The notes beneath the pieces are model-generated. The model had not been told where the DNA came from, did not search any database, and was given only the letters and a program-made list of their open reading frames with translations. A stretch of 44,431 nt of DNA. It comes from Actinomortierella ambigua. Its lineage: Eukaryota; Mortierellomycota; Mortierellomycetes; Mortierellales; Mortierellaceae. Shown here one piece after another: positions 1 through 13,392 of the stretch. Position 1 is the first letter of the stretch. Each line of letters begins with the position of its first letter. Location of the stretch: contig JAAAJB010000280.1 of assembly GCA_016098155.1 (NCBI GenBank), positions 1 to 44,431 of the forward strand, given 5' to 3'. Both the position numbers and the translations under genes were made by a program.

Positions 1-97
1 TTTTTTTTGATACAAGGTTATTCCTCACCCATTCCTACTAAGCCCAGAGTATAAACATTCGACGAAATGTACATCCATATTTTCCCTTTCATCTTAC

Positions 98-892
98 CTA
101 GCGCCACTTCCAACAACGGCGACGCGCTTGCCAGTCAGGTCATATTCATGGTTCCACTGGGCGGAATGCCATTTGGGGCCCTCAAAAGCCTCAAACTGCT
201 TCGGGATCTGGGGGATACGCAGGGGGCCCTGGCCCATAAAGACCAGATCGGCCACAAAGACATGCTTGTCACCGGTCGGCAAATGGACATAGTCGAGGAC
301 CCACTTTTGGGTAGCATGGTCCCAGACAATCTTGGTGACCTCGGTCTGAAACTTGATTTTGGGATAGAGGTCAAACTGTTGGGCGACCCGACGCTGATAG
401 GCCCAAATCTCGGACTGTGGCGAGTACCGTTGGCTCCAGTCGTAGTTGGGTGCAAACGAAAACACATAGGTGTGCGCGGTCACGTCGCAGGCGCATCCCG
501 GATAGGTGTTGGACAACCATGTGCCGCCAATGTCGGCCTCGAGCTCAAACACTTGGTAGGTGTGCAGGTTCAGCTCTGTCTGTAGTCGGATTGCCGCACA
601 CATTCCTGCGAATCTATTTTTTTCCCATCCAGCAGTTTATAGGGAGTGTGATGAGTGATAAATGGTTATATAGTCATTAAAAAAAAAAAGGTTATTTAGT
701 CAAATAGTTAAAGGGGGGTAGAAGGCCTACACCCTTATGGTTGTGTGAACCTCGAGCATCAAAGAGCAAGGAGTGTCATGCAAAGATGAATGCATGAAGC
801 AATGACGAGAAACAAGCATGAGCGACTTACCCAGCACCGATGATGGCGACAACAGGAGTGGACCCGTCGCTGTATGTCTTTGTAAGGCCCAT
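98..892 (-). CDS. Flavin-containing monooxygenase, Baeyer-Villiger type (3' part missing)
   Basis: N-terminal part of an FAD/NADPH-dependent monooxygenase; the family inserts oxygen next to ketones or oxidises N/S atoms. Exons read on the minus strand are 892-831 and 613-98. The 217 bp intron runs GTAAG to ATAG and splits a glycine codon. Splicing creates the FAD Rossmann motif GAGFAG about 20 residues from the start. Next come GTWLSNTYPGCACD, typical of this family, and the beginning of the NADPH motif (VVGSGA). A second donor (GTAAG) lies at 97, so the window begins inside intron 2 and everything after about residue 193 is outside. The start MGLTKTYSDG leaves the normal short lead before the FAD fold. 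The region upstream on the sense strand is pyrimidine-rich. Substrate cannot be told. Confidence 0.88.
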
Positions 893-2927
893 ATTTTGTC
901 TTGAGGCGAGGGCAGTTGTGGGAAAAATAAAAGGATTCGACGGGACCTTAAGAACGGGGTGAGTGGATGATTTCCAGCAACAATTGAAAAAGTTGGTGCC
1001 TAAGCCGGGTCTAGATATGTTTGCGGGAGAGAGATGGACAAAAGAGAAAGAGAGGAGAAAGAAACGAGAATAAAACGCGTATTTGGGACACTGACCCATC
1101 GAGATTTTGAAAGGCGCAACTATTGGTTCTGCTGTTCGGCCCAAGAAGATTTGTGACCACATTGGCAGTAGAGATGGGTGTGTTGGTGTGGTGACATCTG
1201 TGCCTCCTAGCTTATCTCATTCATGTCAGGGTACAGAGGAGGACGAATAAAGTCATAAAGTCCCAAGGACACAGAAGAGAGACAGACAGACAGACAGACA
1301 GGCTATGGAAGATCGGGCTGAGAAATGAAGCACCTTGAGGAAGCACCAAAAACAAGTGTTAGTTGCCATGAATGCAATGCTTTAATCCTACCATACATGT
1401 AGCTGGTCTCCGTCTAGCAAACCCAATCTCTGCCATACTGAGAAGGAAAAATGAAAGGAACAAGAAGAGATGTAAGTTGCTCAAGAAAGGCACTTTACTG
1501 CAGTGCATGCGTTCCTGGCACCCAATGAAAGAAAGAGCCGGTGAAGGAGCGTGGCCCCTCTGGCTCCAAATAGTCTGTCAACCGTGAGAAACCTCTACAG
1601 GATGACAGGTGAATTTGAAACCCCCCCCCCCTTAGCCAACTCACTCACGAAAACATCGATTATCCAACTCTGTACTCCGTGCACATCGTTAAGAGAGATG
1701 AGAACCCCACCATAGAAAGAGTGCATCCATGTAATAGGTGCATACGACCTACTTATGCATGCATGAATTCAGGGGGGGGGGAGGGGAGGCAAAGTCCGAC
1801 TATCGGGTCGGTCTCGCACATCATTCCTGGCGCACAGTGTCCAGCCGAGCGGTGCTCCAAGTGAGCAACATTGGATCCTTGCACCTTTGAAATCGGTATT
1901 ACTGCGTGAACCCATCGAAGAAACGATCGTTCAATGTCTGATGACCACAATTTATATTGGCAGGATCGGATGGGTTGTGCGTTGCTGGCTTGAGCGACTG
2001 ACAAGATTATCTTAAGATTTCCATTTAAAGTGGAAAAAAAAAAAAGGCCCCGTCCTTCATTCACGTTCATGATCGCAACTTCTGCCCATAAAACGTCCAC
2101 CTTACAGAGACTGGAACCCGTAGAGGGAGAGCAGTCATGCGCGGTCATCATTTAGCACGAGGGAGTGATAAAGAGAGAGAGTGTGTGTTGTGTGTGGTTG
2201 AAGCAACAAACAAAAACGAAGGTGGTAAGGCATGAGTACGTCCTGCTTATTATAGCACCAAAGATCATCGACTAGGGAGCCTGCGGCGAGCCGAACCAGA
2301 GACGAGTGCTATCTGGGGTAAAAGTAGATCCTCTAAGATTGACCTAAAGCGGGGACCTTTGTGTTTCTATTAGAACGTTTGCATGTTCACCTCTTCCCAC
2401 CCCCTACCTCCGCTACAAACATCTAGTAGTGTACACGTAGAGACACGTCGCCTAGATCCCTCCTTCGCTCTACCCCCCCCCCTTCGCGGTATACGGGCTT
2501 GTCTCCTATTGCATCGACGTCCCATTCTTTCTCGCCAAGATTCAACTGCGCATGCGGCAGCAACCAGAGGTCAGGATGACGGAAGGGGAGACAGGCTGTT
2601 TGCCTCCTTACCTAGACATTCCAGATCCTTGAGCTACACTGCACTGCATTACCACAGTAAAACTACTTTTCCTGCAGTTGGCAACATGGAAACTACTGAT
2701 CATGCAAACGCCCAAAGTGCTATTTTTCCATTCTTTGCACAGCGGGTTTTTAGCGCCTTTTTTTTCTTTTTGATCGTTTAACAACAAAAAAAATTTCCGG
2801 GACAAGGAGAAGACTTTGAGGGTATTCTTTTTTTATATTCAATAGGTGCAAAGGGGGTGGGGTAGCTATTTAGTAGTACAGTTGAAAGGGGAAAAACAAA
2901 AAAAAGTAGACTTCCTTTTTCTCTCTT
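893..2927. other. Intergenic region, no gene seen
   Basis: About 2 kb between two minus-strand genes. The part next to 892 should hold the monooxygenase promoter: 1030-1072 is purine-rich on plus, so pyrimidine-rich on the sense strand. It also holds a GACA repeat (1281-1301), a C-run near 1621 and a G-run near 1771. Short open frames here have no recognisable domain and look random. Confidence 0.6.
1281..1302. repeat. (GACA)n microsatellite
   Basis: Five perfect tetranucleotide units, intergenic, about 390 bp upstream of the monooxygenase start. Confidence 0.9.
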
Positions 2928-5156
2928 CTAGTGGATCTCAGCCTTCTCGCCATAGTCCATCTTCTGATCAGCGGTGGTGGTGCTGCTGTTGCTCGACTTG
3001 TCCTGGTGCTCAGCCAGACGGGCATTGCAGTACTCGGCCCACTCATTGTCCTCCTCATCCTTGGAGACCTTGCGGAGGCCAAAGCTGCCGACACGGTACA
3101 GCGAGCCAAACAGACGAATGCGTGTAAACTCGCCAGCGACAGGGGGGAGGAGACGGTCACGGATCGAGGTCCGGACAAAGAGAATAAAGATAAAGCCCAG
3201 GGCGGCAAAGCCGAGAATCCATCGCAGGTTGGTCTCGTACACAATGACGTCGGCGGGCGTCTTGCCGTTGTGGATGTAGTTGTCAAAGATGGCCGTGAAC
3301 AACAGACCGCCAAAGACTCCAGCAATGGCCCAGGCCGTCAAGATGATGCCGTGGCAGGCACCAATGTTGGACGGGCCAAACATGTCGCAGAGGAAGGCCG
3401 GGATACAGCCGAAACCACCGCCGTAGCAGGCCGTCATGATCCAGATAAAGGCCAGGAATCCAGGGTAGTTTTGGTTCTCCATCAGCGTCGGCAGCGAGGC
3501 CAGGACAATGACCTGGCATCCCAACATGACAATGAAGGCGTTCTTGCGACCCAAAAAGTCCGAGGCCGTCGAGAAGAAGAGACGGCCTGCCAGGTTGAAA
3601 CCACCGTTGATGGCCACGACGGTGTCACCGGTCGATGGGGGCTTGCCATAGACGGCGGTGACAATGTTTGCGAGACGAGACAGGAAGACGAGACCGGCGA
3701 TGGAGTTGCCAAAGAACATGAGGTACATGAAGCGGTATTCGCGCGAGAAGATGGACTGGGTCAGGGTGAGGGTCGAGGCCGGGTCGACGATGTGGGCGGC
3801 ATCCTTGGCGGCGTTGGCGACCTCGATATCGCCGTTGGCGTTGACGCGGTTACGGTACATGTCCAGACCGTTGACCTGGAAGTTTGGTGGGGGCACACGG
3901 AAGACAAGCGCACACAGGATCATCACGAAAAAGTAACAGCACGCCAGAGTGATGAAGCAGTTACGAAGACCGATCGCCGCCGTCAGAGGTGCGGGCACCT
4001 TGGCCAGCGCAATCGAGCCCGCACCGAATCCGCACACGGCAAATCCTGCGGCCATACCACGCTTGTCCGGGAACCACTTTTGAAGAGCAGACACTGGAGA
4101 GATGTAGCACAGACCCAGACCGGCGCCGCCAACGACACCATAGCCAAGGTAAAGGATTCCGACGAGCTAGAAAAAAAAAGAAAAAAAAACCAAGGGTTGG
4201 TAGGTAGGGGGTTAGTACAAGATTCATTTTTTTTCAGTTGTTAACAGTGGTATTGTGCTGCTGCTGTGAAAGGAAGCATGATTTGCACAAATGAACGCAA
4301 ATTTGTGGATTGTTGTTGTTGTTGTTGTCGTTATTGTTGTGGTCGTTATTTTTGAAGGTTTCCCTGCGTCGACTGCAAGATAAATAAAGTTTCTTCTCCC
4401 TTTGCACAACAGAAAAAACGGTGCTGCTAACATTGCAGTGGGAACACCTGCCCACTGGAGTAGAAGAGCCAATCGTGTTGCTAGTCTACAACTCAATCGT
4501 CCTCCGAACATATTACCGCGGGTTAAAACAATAAAAAAAAAAAAGTGTATCCAGAGCATATTTTGACGGGGAAGGCAAGGTTTGGAGTGTGTCCTGTGCT
4601 CAAACAGTCGCATGCAGCAGAAACTGTTTCGCCGTTTTGGCCCTTGCCCTGGTACTGCAGCATCTCTCTTTTTGATAGGGCCAGTTAGTTGGGGGAGGGG
4701 GGGAAAGCAAAAAAGAAAAAGGTAGAAACAAAGCCTTACGTTGAACTCGATGCCAATAGCAGCGATCATGTTGCCAATGAAGAAAATAGAGGTGCCAATC
4801 AAAGCAGCCTTGCGGGGACCATTTCGCTCCAACCAAGGACCGTTGATGGCAGCTGAGAGACCAAAGAAACCGACGGCAATCGAGAAGGCAATGTTGGCCC
4901 TTTGCTCGAGAGCAACTTCCTTGCCATTGACAGTCTTGGAGCCGTAAAACTTTTTGTCGATGGGGAAATTCCAGACAGACCAGGCATAGAGAGAACCGCA
5001 GATAGCCTGGAAGATGAAGGCAGCAGGGAACATGAGCCAGCGCTGGAAGGGGACTTTGCCAATCAAGTACCGCTCCTGCTCAATCTGCCGCTCCGAGCGG
5101 TTGAACTTGACATTGTTGTAGTGGTTGTGAAGAAGCTTTAGCGGCTTGGACGACAT
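2928..5156 (-). CDS. MFS transporter, oxalate/formate antiporter (OFA)-like
   Basis: Twelve-helix major facilitator carrier of about 551 residues. Exons on the minus strand are 5156-4740 and 4166-2928; the intron of 573 bp is phase 0 (AAC|GTAAGG to CTAG|CTC). Family marks are GSLYAWSVW in helix 1 (near residue 54), LGYGVVGGAGLGLCYISPVS in helix 4 and the loop KWFPDKRGMAAG after it. In this family the relatives exchange oxalate/formate or carry monocarboxylates; the substrate here is unproven. The cytosolic N-terminus is basic with an acidic RSERQIEQE segment, and the C-terminal tail is charged. The start at 5156 is followed directly by a conserved-looking N-terminus, and the sense strand upstream is strongly pyrimidine-rich. 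The intron is long compared with those of the dehydrogenase and acetyltransferase genes (83-160 bp). Confidence 0.9.
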
Positions 5157-5860
5157 GGCTGTTCTTCTTTTGTGGATTGAGTGGGGAGGTGAAGGAGTGA
5201 GGGGGGGGGGTAAGTTTTATTGTCGGGAGGAGGCAGGAGCTCACCAAGGTAGGGCTTGCTCACGAGATGATATGAACAGGGATGAGAGAGAGGAGAGTGG
5301 GGAGGGAGAGGGTGACGCGCTTGTTCGTAAGAGAAAGACAGGTGAAGAAAAAAAAAAGGAAAAGAGATACCCGAGGAAGGGGGCAAAGGGTATTTATGCA
5401 AAAAAAGAGAAAAAGTCGTTGTACTGCTTCTTGGGCATGGGGGGAGGGAGGGAGGGAGGGACAGACGAGGATGTTGGCAGGCAGCAGGAAGGAAGGGGAT
5501 ATGGGGGATGTAGCAAGGAGATTGGTTGGCATGGTTTGGGTTTGGCTGTCTCAACGCTCCACGGACAACAAAAGAGTGCTGCTCTCTGGTGCTGGTTGAT
5601 GAGTATAAACGCAATAGAGTCCCTTTTTTTCTTCTCTCGGAGAGAGGCAGAGACAGACAAGCCAAACAATTCAAATCAGAATTCAATAATAGTATATCTC
5701 TCCATTCAACAACCCCCCTTCTCCCTCCCTCCCTCCTCTTTCTCCCTGCTGCTGCTGGCTGGCTGGTTCTTTCAACCCCCAACAACAACAACACTGTGTG
5801 CAAGTGGACTACAACTATTTGTGTATCGATTGAGAATAAAAGTTTGAGCTGAGCGCCGTG
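5157..5860 (-). promoter_or_regulatory. Probable promoter/5' leader of the MFS gene
   Basis: On the sense (minus) strand this is C/T-rich, densest at about 5280-5520, like the sequence before most other genes here. No TATA box could be assigned. Its role is inferred from position and composition. Confidence 0.4.
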
Positions 5861-7065
5861 TACACTGTTAGCTCGTGTCCCAAAAGGCCCAGTGGGTGTT
5901 TTTTTTAGTTTGAGGTGTAAGCGAAACTATGTCCTTCTCCTGTTCTCTCTCTCCCCTACCTCCCCACACCCACACCCCACCTCCTCCTTTTGCCTTGGAG
6001 CTGTTTCCTATCCTTTGTAGCCATCCTTTTCAACACACCCAGAAGAAGACAAGTTGAATGATCATTCAATACTGAAGAATGAACAAGCCAAAGAGTGTGA
6101 CAATGGACTCGAACCTGTCCCTGACATGCATCGCCACACAACCCTTGTTTTTTTTTCCTATTATTATTATTACTTCTCTTCCCTCGATCGACTCCAATCT
6201 CGTTGGCCACATCTGCAAACGACGACAGCAGACCAGACTTCAGGTTGTGTATGTGCGCGAGTGCCGTACACAAAGTTGTAATTTTGGATGTTGGACAAAG
6301 CCCCTTCTCTCTTCCTGTTCCCCCCCCCCTGTGCTTTCTATCTCTGTCTTGACAGTTCTGTCAGTCTTGTCCCTTTATTCATGACTTTGCCCCCCCAGTC
6401 TAATCTCTCTCCAGCCCTCGCGTGTTCCCTTTTTTTTTGCGCGTGTTTGTGTGTCATCTTCATCATCTTTTGTCTTTGTTGTTCGAGCTATGCTCGCCCT
6501 GTTCGCCTGCCTCTGTTGCCGGTGGAGGGGGACTTCAATCCTATTACTGTGTGGACATTCAACCACGGGCAGCAGTAGAGATAAATTTAGATCTGTGTGG
6601 CAGGGCGCACAGTACTTGCCTGCACAACCCTCGCAGCAGCAGCAGCGGCAGCACCCTTCTAGCTTGCAGCGAATCCACATTTTTCGCTTTGCAGGTAAAA
6701 GAGAGAGAGAGAGAGAGAAAAAAAGGAGAGATGAGGAGAGGTCAGCGTAGTACCCAGTTGTCCTCCTCCTCTTGTTCTTTTCCTCCTTCACCCCGCTTGT
6801 TCTCTCCTCTATCTCTCGCTGTCCTGTCTCAATCTCCTTTTCCCCGAACCACAGTCAAAAGGGTGCACGTAACCACGGTCGAGGCTCATCCCTGGGACGA
6901 GAGCACACTGGGACAGGGGAGGAGCTAGGGGGAGGGATGGGAGGTGGATGATATGCATCAAAATGGTCTCTTTAGAGCAAGGACATGTACACACACACAC
7001 ACAAATCAAGATGCCATTCTTGATCTAGGCCTTGCAGAAGTCCCAGGGAGCGGGAATGACGGAAG

Positions 7066-7089
7066 GAGAGAGAGAGAGAGAGAGAGAGA
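7066..7089. repeat. (GA)n microsatellite
   Basis: Perfect dinucleotide run inside the gene-poor region, pyrimidine on the minus strand. Confidence 0.9.
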
Positions 7090-8430
7090 CGAGACAGACA
7101 GGCAGACAGAGATCTTGCGCCAGACGGTGGGAAGGGGGTGGTGGGTAGGTAGGTGTGGGTGTGTAGGGACGGATGGCGGAAGGAGATGGCTCACCTCGCC
7201 AGCTCCAACTCTGCCAAAGGACGCCATACGAAGAGTAGCAGCAGATGGACAATAACCGAAGAATAGAACTACAACATGACATGGGAGCGACATCCACGCA
7301 GCACCACTCTGTCGTCCGTTGGAGAGCAACTCCTGTCTGCTCGACCGTTGCTAGGACCGTGGCGTGTCTTTTGTGTGTGTGTGCAATTACGGTACTACTA
7401 GAGAGCAAAGAGATAAACCCAGGGGGTCCATTGGCCAATTGACAAAAGGAGGGGAGCAACAGAGGGGTGTCGTCGGACTGCAGGAGAGAGAGAGAAAGAG
7501 AAAGAGAGAGAGCGCACGCGTGCGAAAGAGACAATGCCTAGTGCAAGAATGGGGTCCAAAGTGGACAAGTGCAACAACAACCTAGGGGTAGGCTGGAGCT
7601 CGTTTCCCGCTTTTGCATGACAAGGAGTGTACGACAACATAAAGACCAGGTGGACACAACTTGTCAAAATTGGTGTTTGTTGAGTGGTACTACCATCACC
7701 ACAGCACACCTTCCAATAGTACAGTAGCATGTGTTAAGAGTCCACTTGGACTCGAAAGGCATAGTTAGCAACTCTACTTCGTTGCATTATTATTATTTTT
7801 CTTACTATTATTCTCTGGATTATCCATCATTGCAGAGCGGCGTTCCTCCAAAAATCCACATCCTCAGCCCAGCCTCCGTGTGGCCAACAATGTAGGCTGA
7901 GGAGAATAAAAAGTTCAAAGGGCCGCCGCGAGTAAAGGGACGAGACGAGCCTTTTTTTTGTTCTATCTACATTCCTCCTCGGAGTAGAGTGGTATATAAC
8001 GATGAACGTCGTGAAAACTTTGTTCAACGGGACAGGGTTCAATCAACACCATGGAACACAAAGCTGCAGTTGTGCTATGTGGGCTTTGCCTAGCAATATC
8101 TAAATGCACATGGATTGCAACCTACCCCTTTTTAACTGAACGTGTATGCGGGCGGGAGCCGGACTCGGGGCACCAAGAGTGCACCAACAAACACAAGTAC
8201 CTAAAACAAGAGTAGCAACAACTATGTTTCTCCACTGCCCCCTTCTTCGGGCGCGGCTCTTTTTTTTTCGATGGTGGACGTGAGGTAGCGATCTGCTGAC
8301 CCTTCGGGGAGGAGAGGGAGAGCGAGAGAGGGTTTCTTGGGAGCAGAACAGGGACTGAGAGCGGGGGAAAGGGGAGTACTACGAGTAGTCTTTGTACCCC
8401 TCCTCGCTATCCCCCGCCTCTTTTTTTTTT

Positions 8431-8462
8431 CTCTCTCTCTCTCTCTCTTGCTCTCTCTCTCC
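8431..8462. repeat. (CT)n microsatellite
   Basis: Nearly perfect dinucleotide run following a T10 run, in the gene-poor region. Confidence 0.9.
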
Positions 8463-10271
8463 CTTCACACCCACTCTCATTCGACTCTCTCACCCAATGT
8501 GTCTGCACTGTCTCAGGCGGAGCCTGTGAGCCGACCTTGCTGCTACTGTCGCTTGGGCATGCAGACGGCCACATCTGCTGCTTTAATTTGCAGCTGTCGA
8601 TATTTGCCGAGTGGCTCTCAAGTCTCCCTCCATTACTGTTGGACAGGTGGACCCCCCCCTCCCCGCACAATTCCTCTGCTGGTAGGGAAGGAGCTAGTAT
8701 CACAAGCACGCAACACCAGGGAGATGCATCTTGCTGCAATAAGCGGTATGCAGCCAAAGAAGAATGAGCCTGAAACGTAGGGCCCATCAGAAAAAAAAAA
8801 GACAAGTGAGAGTAGAACCCATGGCGTCTGTCAATGGAGTGCATGATGCGTAGTAAGAGTAGATGTCGCAGTGGTAGAGAGATCTTTCTGGGAGCCGAGG
8901 ATAGCAATCCTGTATCTTCCTCCTCCTCCTCTCCCAAGTAGCACCAAGATAGTAGTACAGTTAAGCTTTAGGTCAACAACCAGCGTCACGTCCTCCTTCT
9001 CAGGCTTCAAGGTTTATCGCTCTTCATTGTGGCCTGTTAGTCGTGCAGTACGCAGGGAAAACAGCCACTACCGATCGGACGATTTATCAGAGAGAGAGAG
9101 CCATGGCCTGATTCCTTCACTATGAAGTCGGTCAAGAAATAAAAAAAAAAAATAAAAAAGACACGGAGACGGAGGCACGGAGATTCATCGCCAGGGTGGT
9201 AGCCACCTTCTCTTTGGTACCTGACGACAAGTACTGTCGGTGGTTGTTTCCGATAACAGGAAAATCGTTGGGGGAGAGAGCGGGGGATCAAGACTGTTTC
9301 CCACGAAAGATTAGCTTCCTGGTGGGGCGAATGGATGGGCGGAGGGGAAAGGTTGGAGACCAGCACTGCGGTGAGGTTGCAGGCGACGGGACCTACCTTG
9401 ATCTATACTAAACTAGCTACATACATACCACGCACCTTGGGAAGAAGGTTTGATAAGCAGCAGCAGATGAGAGTGTAGAAGTACTGTGGGTAGTATTGAG
9501 TATGCATCCTCGACATGCAGCAAGGATGGTGCCATCCTACCCGTCCTCCTGGCTGGGGGGGGGATGGGAAGCGAAAATAGAGTTGCACTAATGCACAAAG
9601 AGCGGTGCCACCTCCTCAGTCCTCCCTCTCTGACCCTGGCGGACAGAACAGACAAACAATACATGACACTGACATGACACTGACATACAAGAAGAATGGC
9701 TCAGCTGTGGAATGTCTTATGCTCTCAGCCTTTGTTCTCCCGTCACTCCTCCCCCCCCCCGCCCTCTGCCCTTCTTGGACCTACCGCTGCAGTTGTCGGA
9801 AGTTTCCTTTGCCGGTTTGTCAAGAAGCAGCAGCAGTGTCGATACGACGTGCACATAGCGGAGTAGAACAAGAAGAAGGAAGAGAGGAGTTTGGGGGCAA
9901 GCGGAGTTGAGGTGCTGAGAATGGTTCGTGCCCTACACCTACATACGACACATCCTCGCTCTTTCCTAAATCATGAATTCGAATGCCCCCGTGGACAAAG
10001 AGCTCGTTTGAAGCCCCGACGACATGATCACCCAGCACTACGGATGTAGCTGTTTCATACTCATCCATGGGTGTCTAAAAGTCATTGGTGTTTTGTTCGT
10101 ACCGTGCTGCTGGTCCATGATGCCTCTCCAGACTTCTCTTTTTTCTTTGGATCCTTCTTGTTGTTTCCTTGTCTATACCTCCTCCCCCTTCCTTCTATTG
10201 AAACCCGTCGCATGCATTACTCCAACAATTTCTACAAGATATTTGTCATCGTCAATGATAACGCACAACTC

Positions 10272-10291
10272 AACACACACACACACACACA
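10272..10291. repeat. (CA)n microsatellite
   Basis: Perfect CA run, intergenic, with looser CA-rich sequence continuing to about 10325. Confidence 0.9.
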
Positions 10292-12401
10292 AAGGTACAC
10301 ATTCACGCACATACACACGCATTCCAGTACCACCACCATATTTAGCGCATTACTACAATGAGTCTATGGACACCAACCAAAATGGCTCAGTTGTGTGTCC
10401 ACTACCCTGTCCTTCACCCCAATTCTGAATCAAGATCACGTTGACCCTGTTGTGGAGTAGCCAGTGGGAGAGAGGGACGAAAGGGAAGAGGGGAGGGGAT
10501 AACATACGGAAGGGACTGAGGGAGAAACCATAACCCTATTCTATAAAACTTTTTTCATCCTAGTCCCCCGCGCCCTTGTCAATAATGTCTTGGACTGTTG
10601 AGGATCTCCAGTCTCTTTTCTCCACATCGAGACCTAAGACATTGCAGCGCGTGGAGGGATCCGCAGTGCTCGATTGGCATCGGCTTCAAATCAATTTCCT
10701 TCTGTATGCAAATGAGATACCTTACCGGGGAGAGGATAGCCATATCGGAAAAAAAAACAGAGGAAAAGAGGGCTGTCCAACCAGCTTTCCGGGAAGGCGG
10801 GAAGGGAGATAGGAGAGGTGGCCATACCCTTTCTCGCTCTCCTATTGGAGGAAGCAAGCTTTCTTGATCGCGTGAGAGATGGTCATCATTCGGCGAAAGG
10901 GCTACTCCCCCCCTTCCCAAGGTTACATCCGGTTCCTGAAGGAAAAGCACACAAACACACGCACCTAGAAGAGATAGAGAACAGAGTTCATTCTCTTTTG
11001 GGTGCAACAACCACAACATAACGGCAGGGAGGGGCGCAATTCACTACTATTGTTCGTCCAAAACAGCACAAAAAAATAGAGAGGCACAGAATCGACACAT
11101 CGTTGATCAAGGGTGGGACAAGAAAACAAAACAAATGGCATACAACGCACAACAGGAGCAAGGCAAGTGAGATTACCTTCATCGGATGGACAAAATGAAA
11201 CGATGGGCTGTGAAAGCAAAGTAAAAAAAAAAGAGGTGCCCTCTTCTTGCTCTCTCTCTCTCTCCCACCAACAAAAACAAATAAAGCTAATTGAACAGCG
11301 AAAAATAACATCTCCACCCCCTCCATGCCCACGGTAGACTATGCGAGACTTGATGTTTGGTCAAGTTCCTTATTATCTGTATGACAACCAACTAAAAAAG
11401 AGCTGTCATGACCAACAATGCACAGAATGGCAGTGTTGTTTTTTTTGTTTTGTACTGTACATGTCACTAGCCCAGTTGAGCTAGCGCCCTGCCCCCACGA
11501 TGCTGCACATTTTTTTTTTAGGATAACCGAGGGGGCTTGGTCAACCCGATCTACCTAGTAGTCACCTTTGCATATTTGATCGAAGAAAAAAAAACAAACA
11601 CGGGCACTGCAAACATATTCACACACACACGCACACATAACACACACAAATATACATAAGGTACAGTAGACAGACAGATAGACATACACGACACTGTGAG
11701 AGGCCTAACCACAAACACATCACAAATCACGTAAATGGAATCCCGGCAACGTGTCAGCTGGAAGAAGGTCTTGATTGGAACCCTAGATCAGCATGTATCA
11801 TTTTTGAGGGGGAGAGGGGCAGAGGCCACTGTATCATATCCCGATATTGTTCACTGTACACGCGTAGCAACCAAAGTTTGATAGGGTAAAAGAGAGGAGC
11901 AGTTCAATATGACGAGGAGTCTGAGTTCTTTTTTCTTTTTCTTCCGCTCATCTAAAGTACCGCCCAGACCGATCGGGATGTGGAGGGTTTCTTCTTTATT
12001 TCCGTTGCTAACGATCGGCGGACCAAAGTCGACACAGACTGATACTTTTAAACGCGTCGTCTAGAGCGATCATGCTTTCTATCACTGGAGGACCAGTCAT
12101 GATCAGCGGGGGATGGACACGGAGTCGTGGGTGATAAAGGGAGGTACTACCACTTTACCAGAGTGCTTTTTTTCCCACAGCTGCGTAGATAATCTTCATG
12201 CTCCTAAGTAGGTATGTGTGTGTGGTGGGGATGTGGGGGGGGGGGTGGTTTTGAATTTGCACTGCAATTATTGCTATTGTACATGTGGGGTCGCAGGAGA
12301 GAAGGCCGATTGGTGGGAGGGTAGGTGGTTGATCCTTGATTTTTTTTTGGTTTGTGGGTTGGGGGGTTCCCATGGTTTCAGATCCAATTCATCATAACGC
12401 A

Positions 12402-13359
12402 TCAGCGTCTGCCGTAGTCTTGTTGACCTTGCCGATCGTATGGTCCTCCTCCACCACCACCACCCGAGTGGCTACGTGGATGACGGTCCGGACCAGGGCC
12501 ACCACCGTCGCGACCTTCGCCCATCCTAAACCGCTTGTGATCGTCTTCGCCGTAGTGCGCGCCGTCATGCCCGTATGCTTCTTCGCGTGTGCGACGGATG
12601 CCAATGTTTTGGCTATTTGCGCCTGACCCAGGGGGTCCTCCACGGGAGTCATCATGGCGGTGATAGCCTCCTCCTCCTCCTCCTCCATCTCGACCACCAC
12701 CACCACCACCACCACCTCGTCCACCTCGTCCACCACCACCTCCGCCTCGTCCACCACCTCCGCCTCGTCCTCCTGGCCCTCCTGGTCCACCTGGTCCACC
12801 TGGTCCACCTGGTCCTCCTCGGTCATCACGTCGGTCATCACGTCGGTCATCACGTCTGTCGTCGCGTCTGTCGTCGCGTCTGTCATCGCGTCTGTCATCG
12901 CGTCGATCGTCACGACGTGGCGGGCCTCCACCACCTCTGCCTCCACCTCTACCTCCACCTCCACCTCCACCTCCACCTCTACCTCCACCTGCGCCATATC
13001 GGCCGCCATCATCATAGTGGGCTGAGTGACTGCCACCACCACCTCCTCCTCCTCCCATGTGGTACGGCTGGGTATCTGCCTCGGTCAGTTCTGCGGGTGG
13101 TTGAGCAGGTGGAATAGGCTGTTGATGTTCATCCATTCGGCGACGAATGGCATCGGCATTGCCATCGCGAGCAAGCTCCATTGCTTCCGTGCATCGGCGC
13201 GCAAACTCCTCGGTATTGCCGTACAAAGTGCCTCGCAATGCCTTGATTATCTTTTCTTGTGATTCGGTCTAAACAATAACGAAGAAAAGATGAAAATCCA
13301 CAGTGTGGAAACGCAGTTAGATGGCTTTTTTGTTCCTACCAGGTAATCGCCTATTGTTG

Positions 13360-13392
<33 letters not shown>

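Larger units (their letters stand above)
5861..12401. other. About 6.5 kb without a recognisable gene
   Basis: No frame on either strand gives a known domain, and no series of exons could be joined. The region has pyrimidine tracts on plus (about 6288-6480, 8421-8470) and purine tracts on plus (7066-7089, 7483-7512, 8310-8330), plus CA repeats. Two short frames look slightly more protein-like: a minus frame at about 9950-10074 and a plus frame from 10576. Neither could be extended. It may hold untranslated transcripts, a decayed element or a gene of tiny exons. Confidence 0.5.

Noticed and set aside
2931..4244. 437-codon plus-strand open frame
   Set aside because: It is exactly antisense to the MFS exon and has a polar, repetitive composition; a product of GC-rich codon use on the other strand.
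6422..6928. Plus frame with Cys/Ser-rich sequence
   Set aside because: It comes from a pyrimidine-rich tract and a GA repeat; no domain and no consistent splice pattern.
10576..10812. Short plus frame beginning MSIMSWTVEDLQSL
   Set aside because: The first 35 residues look protein-like, but there is no domain, no partner exon and the remainder is low quality.
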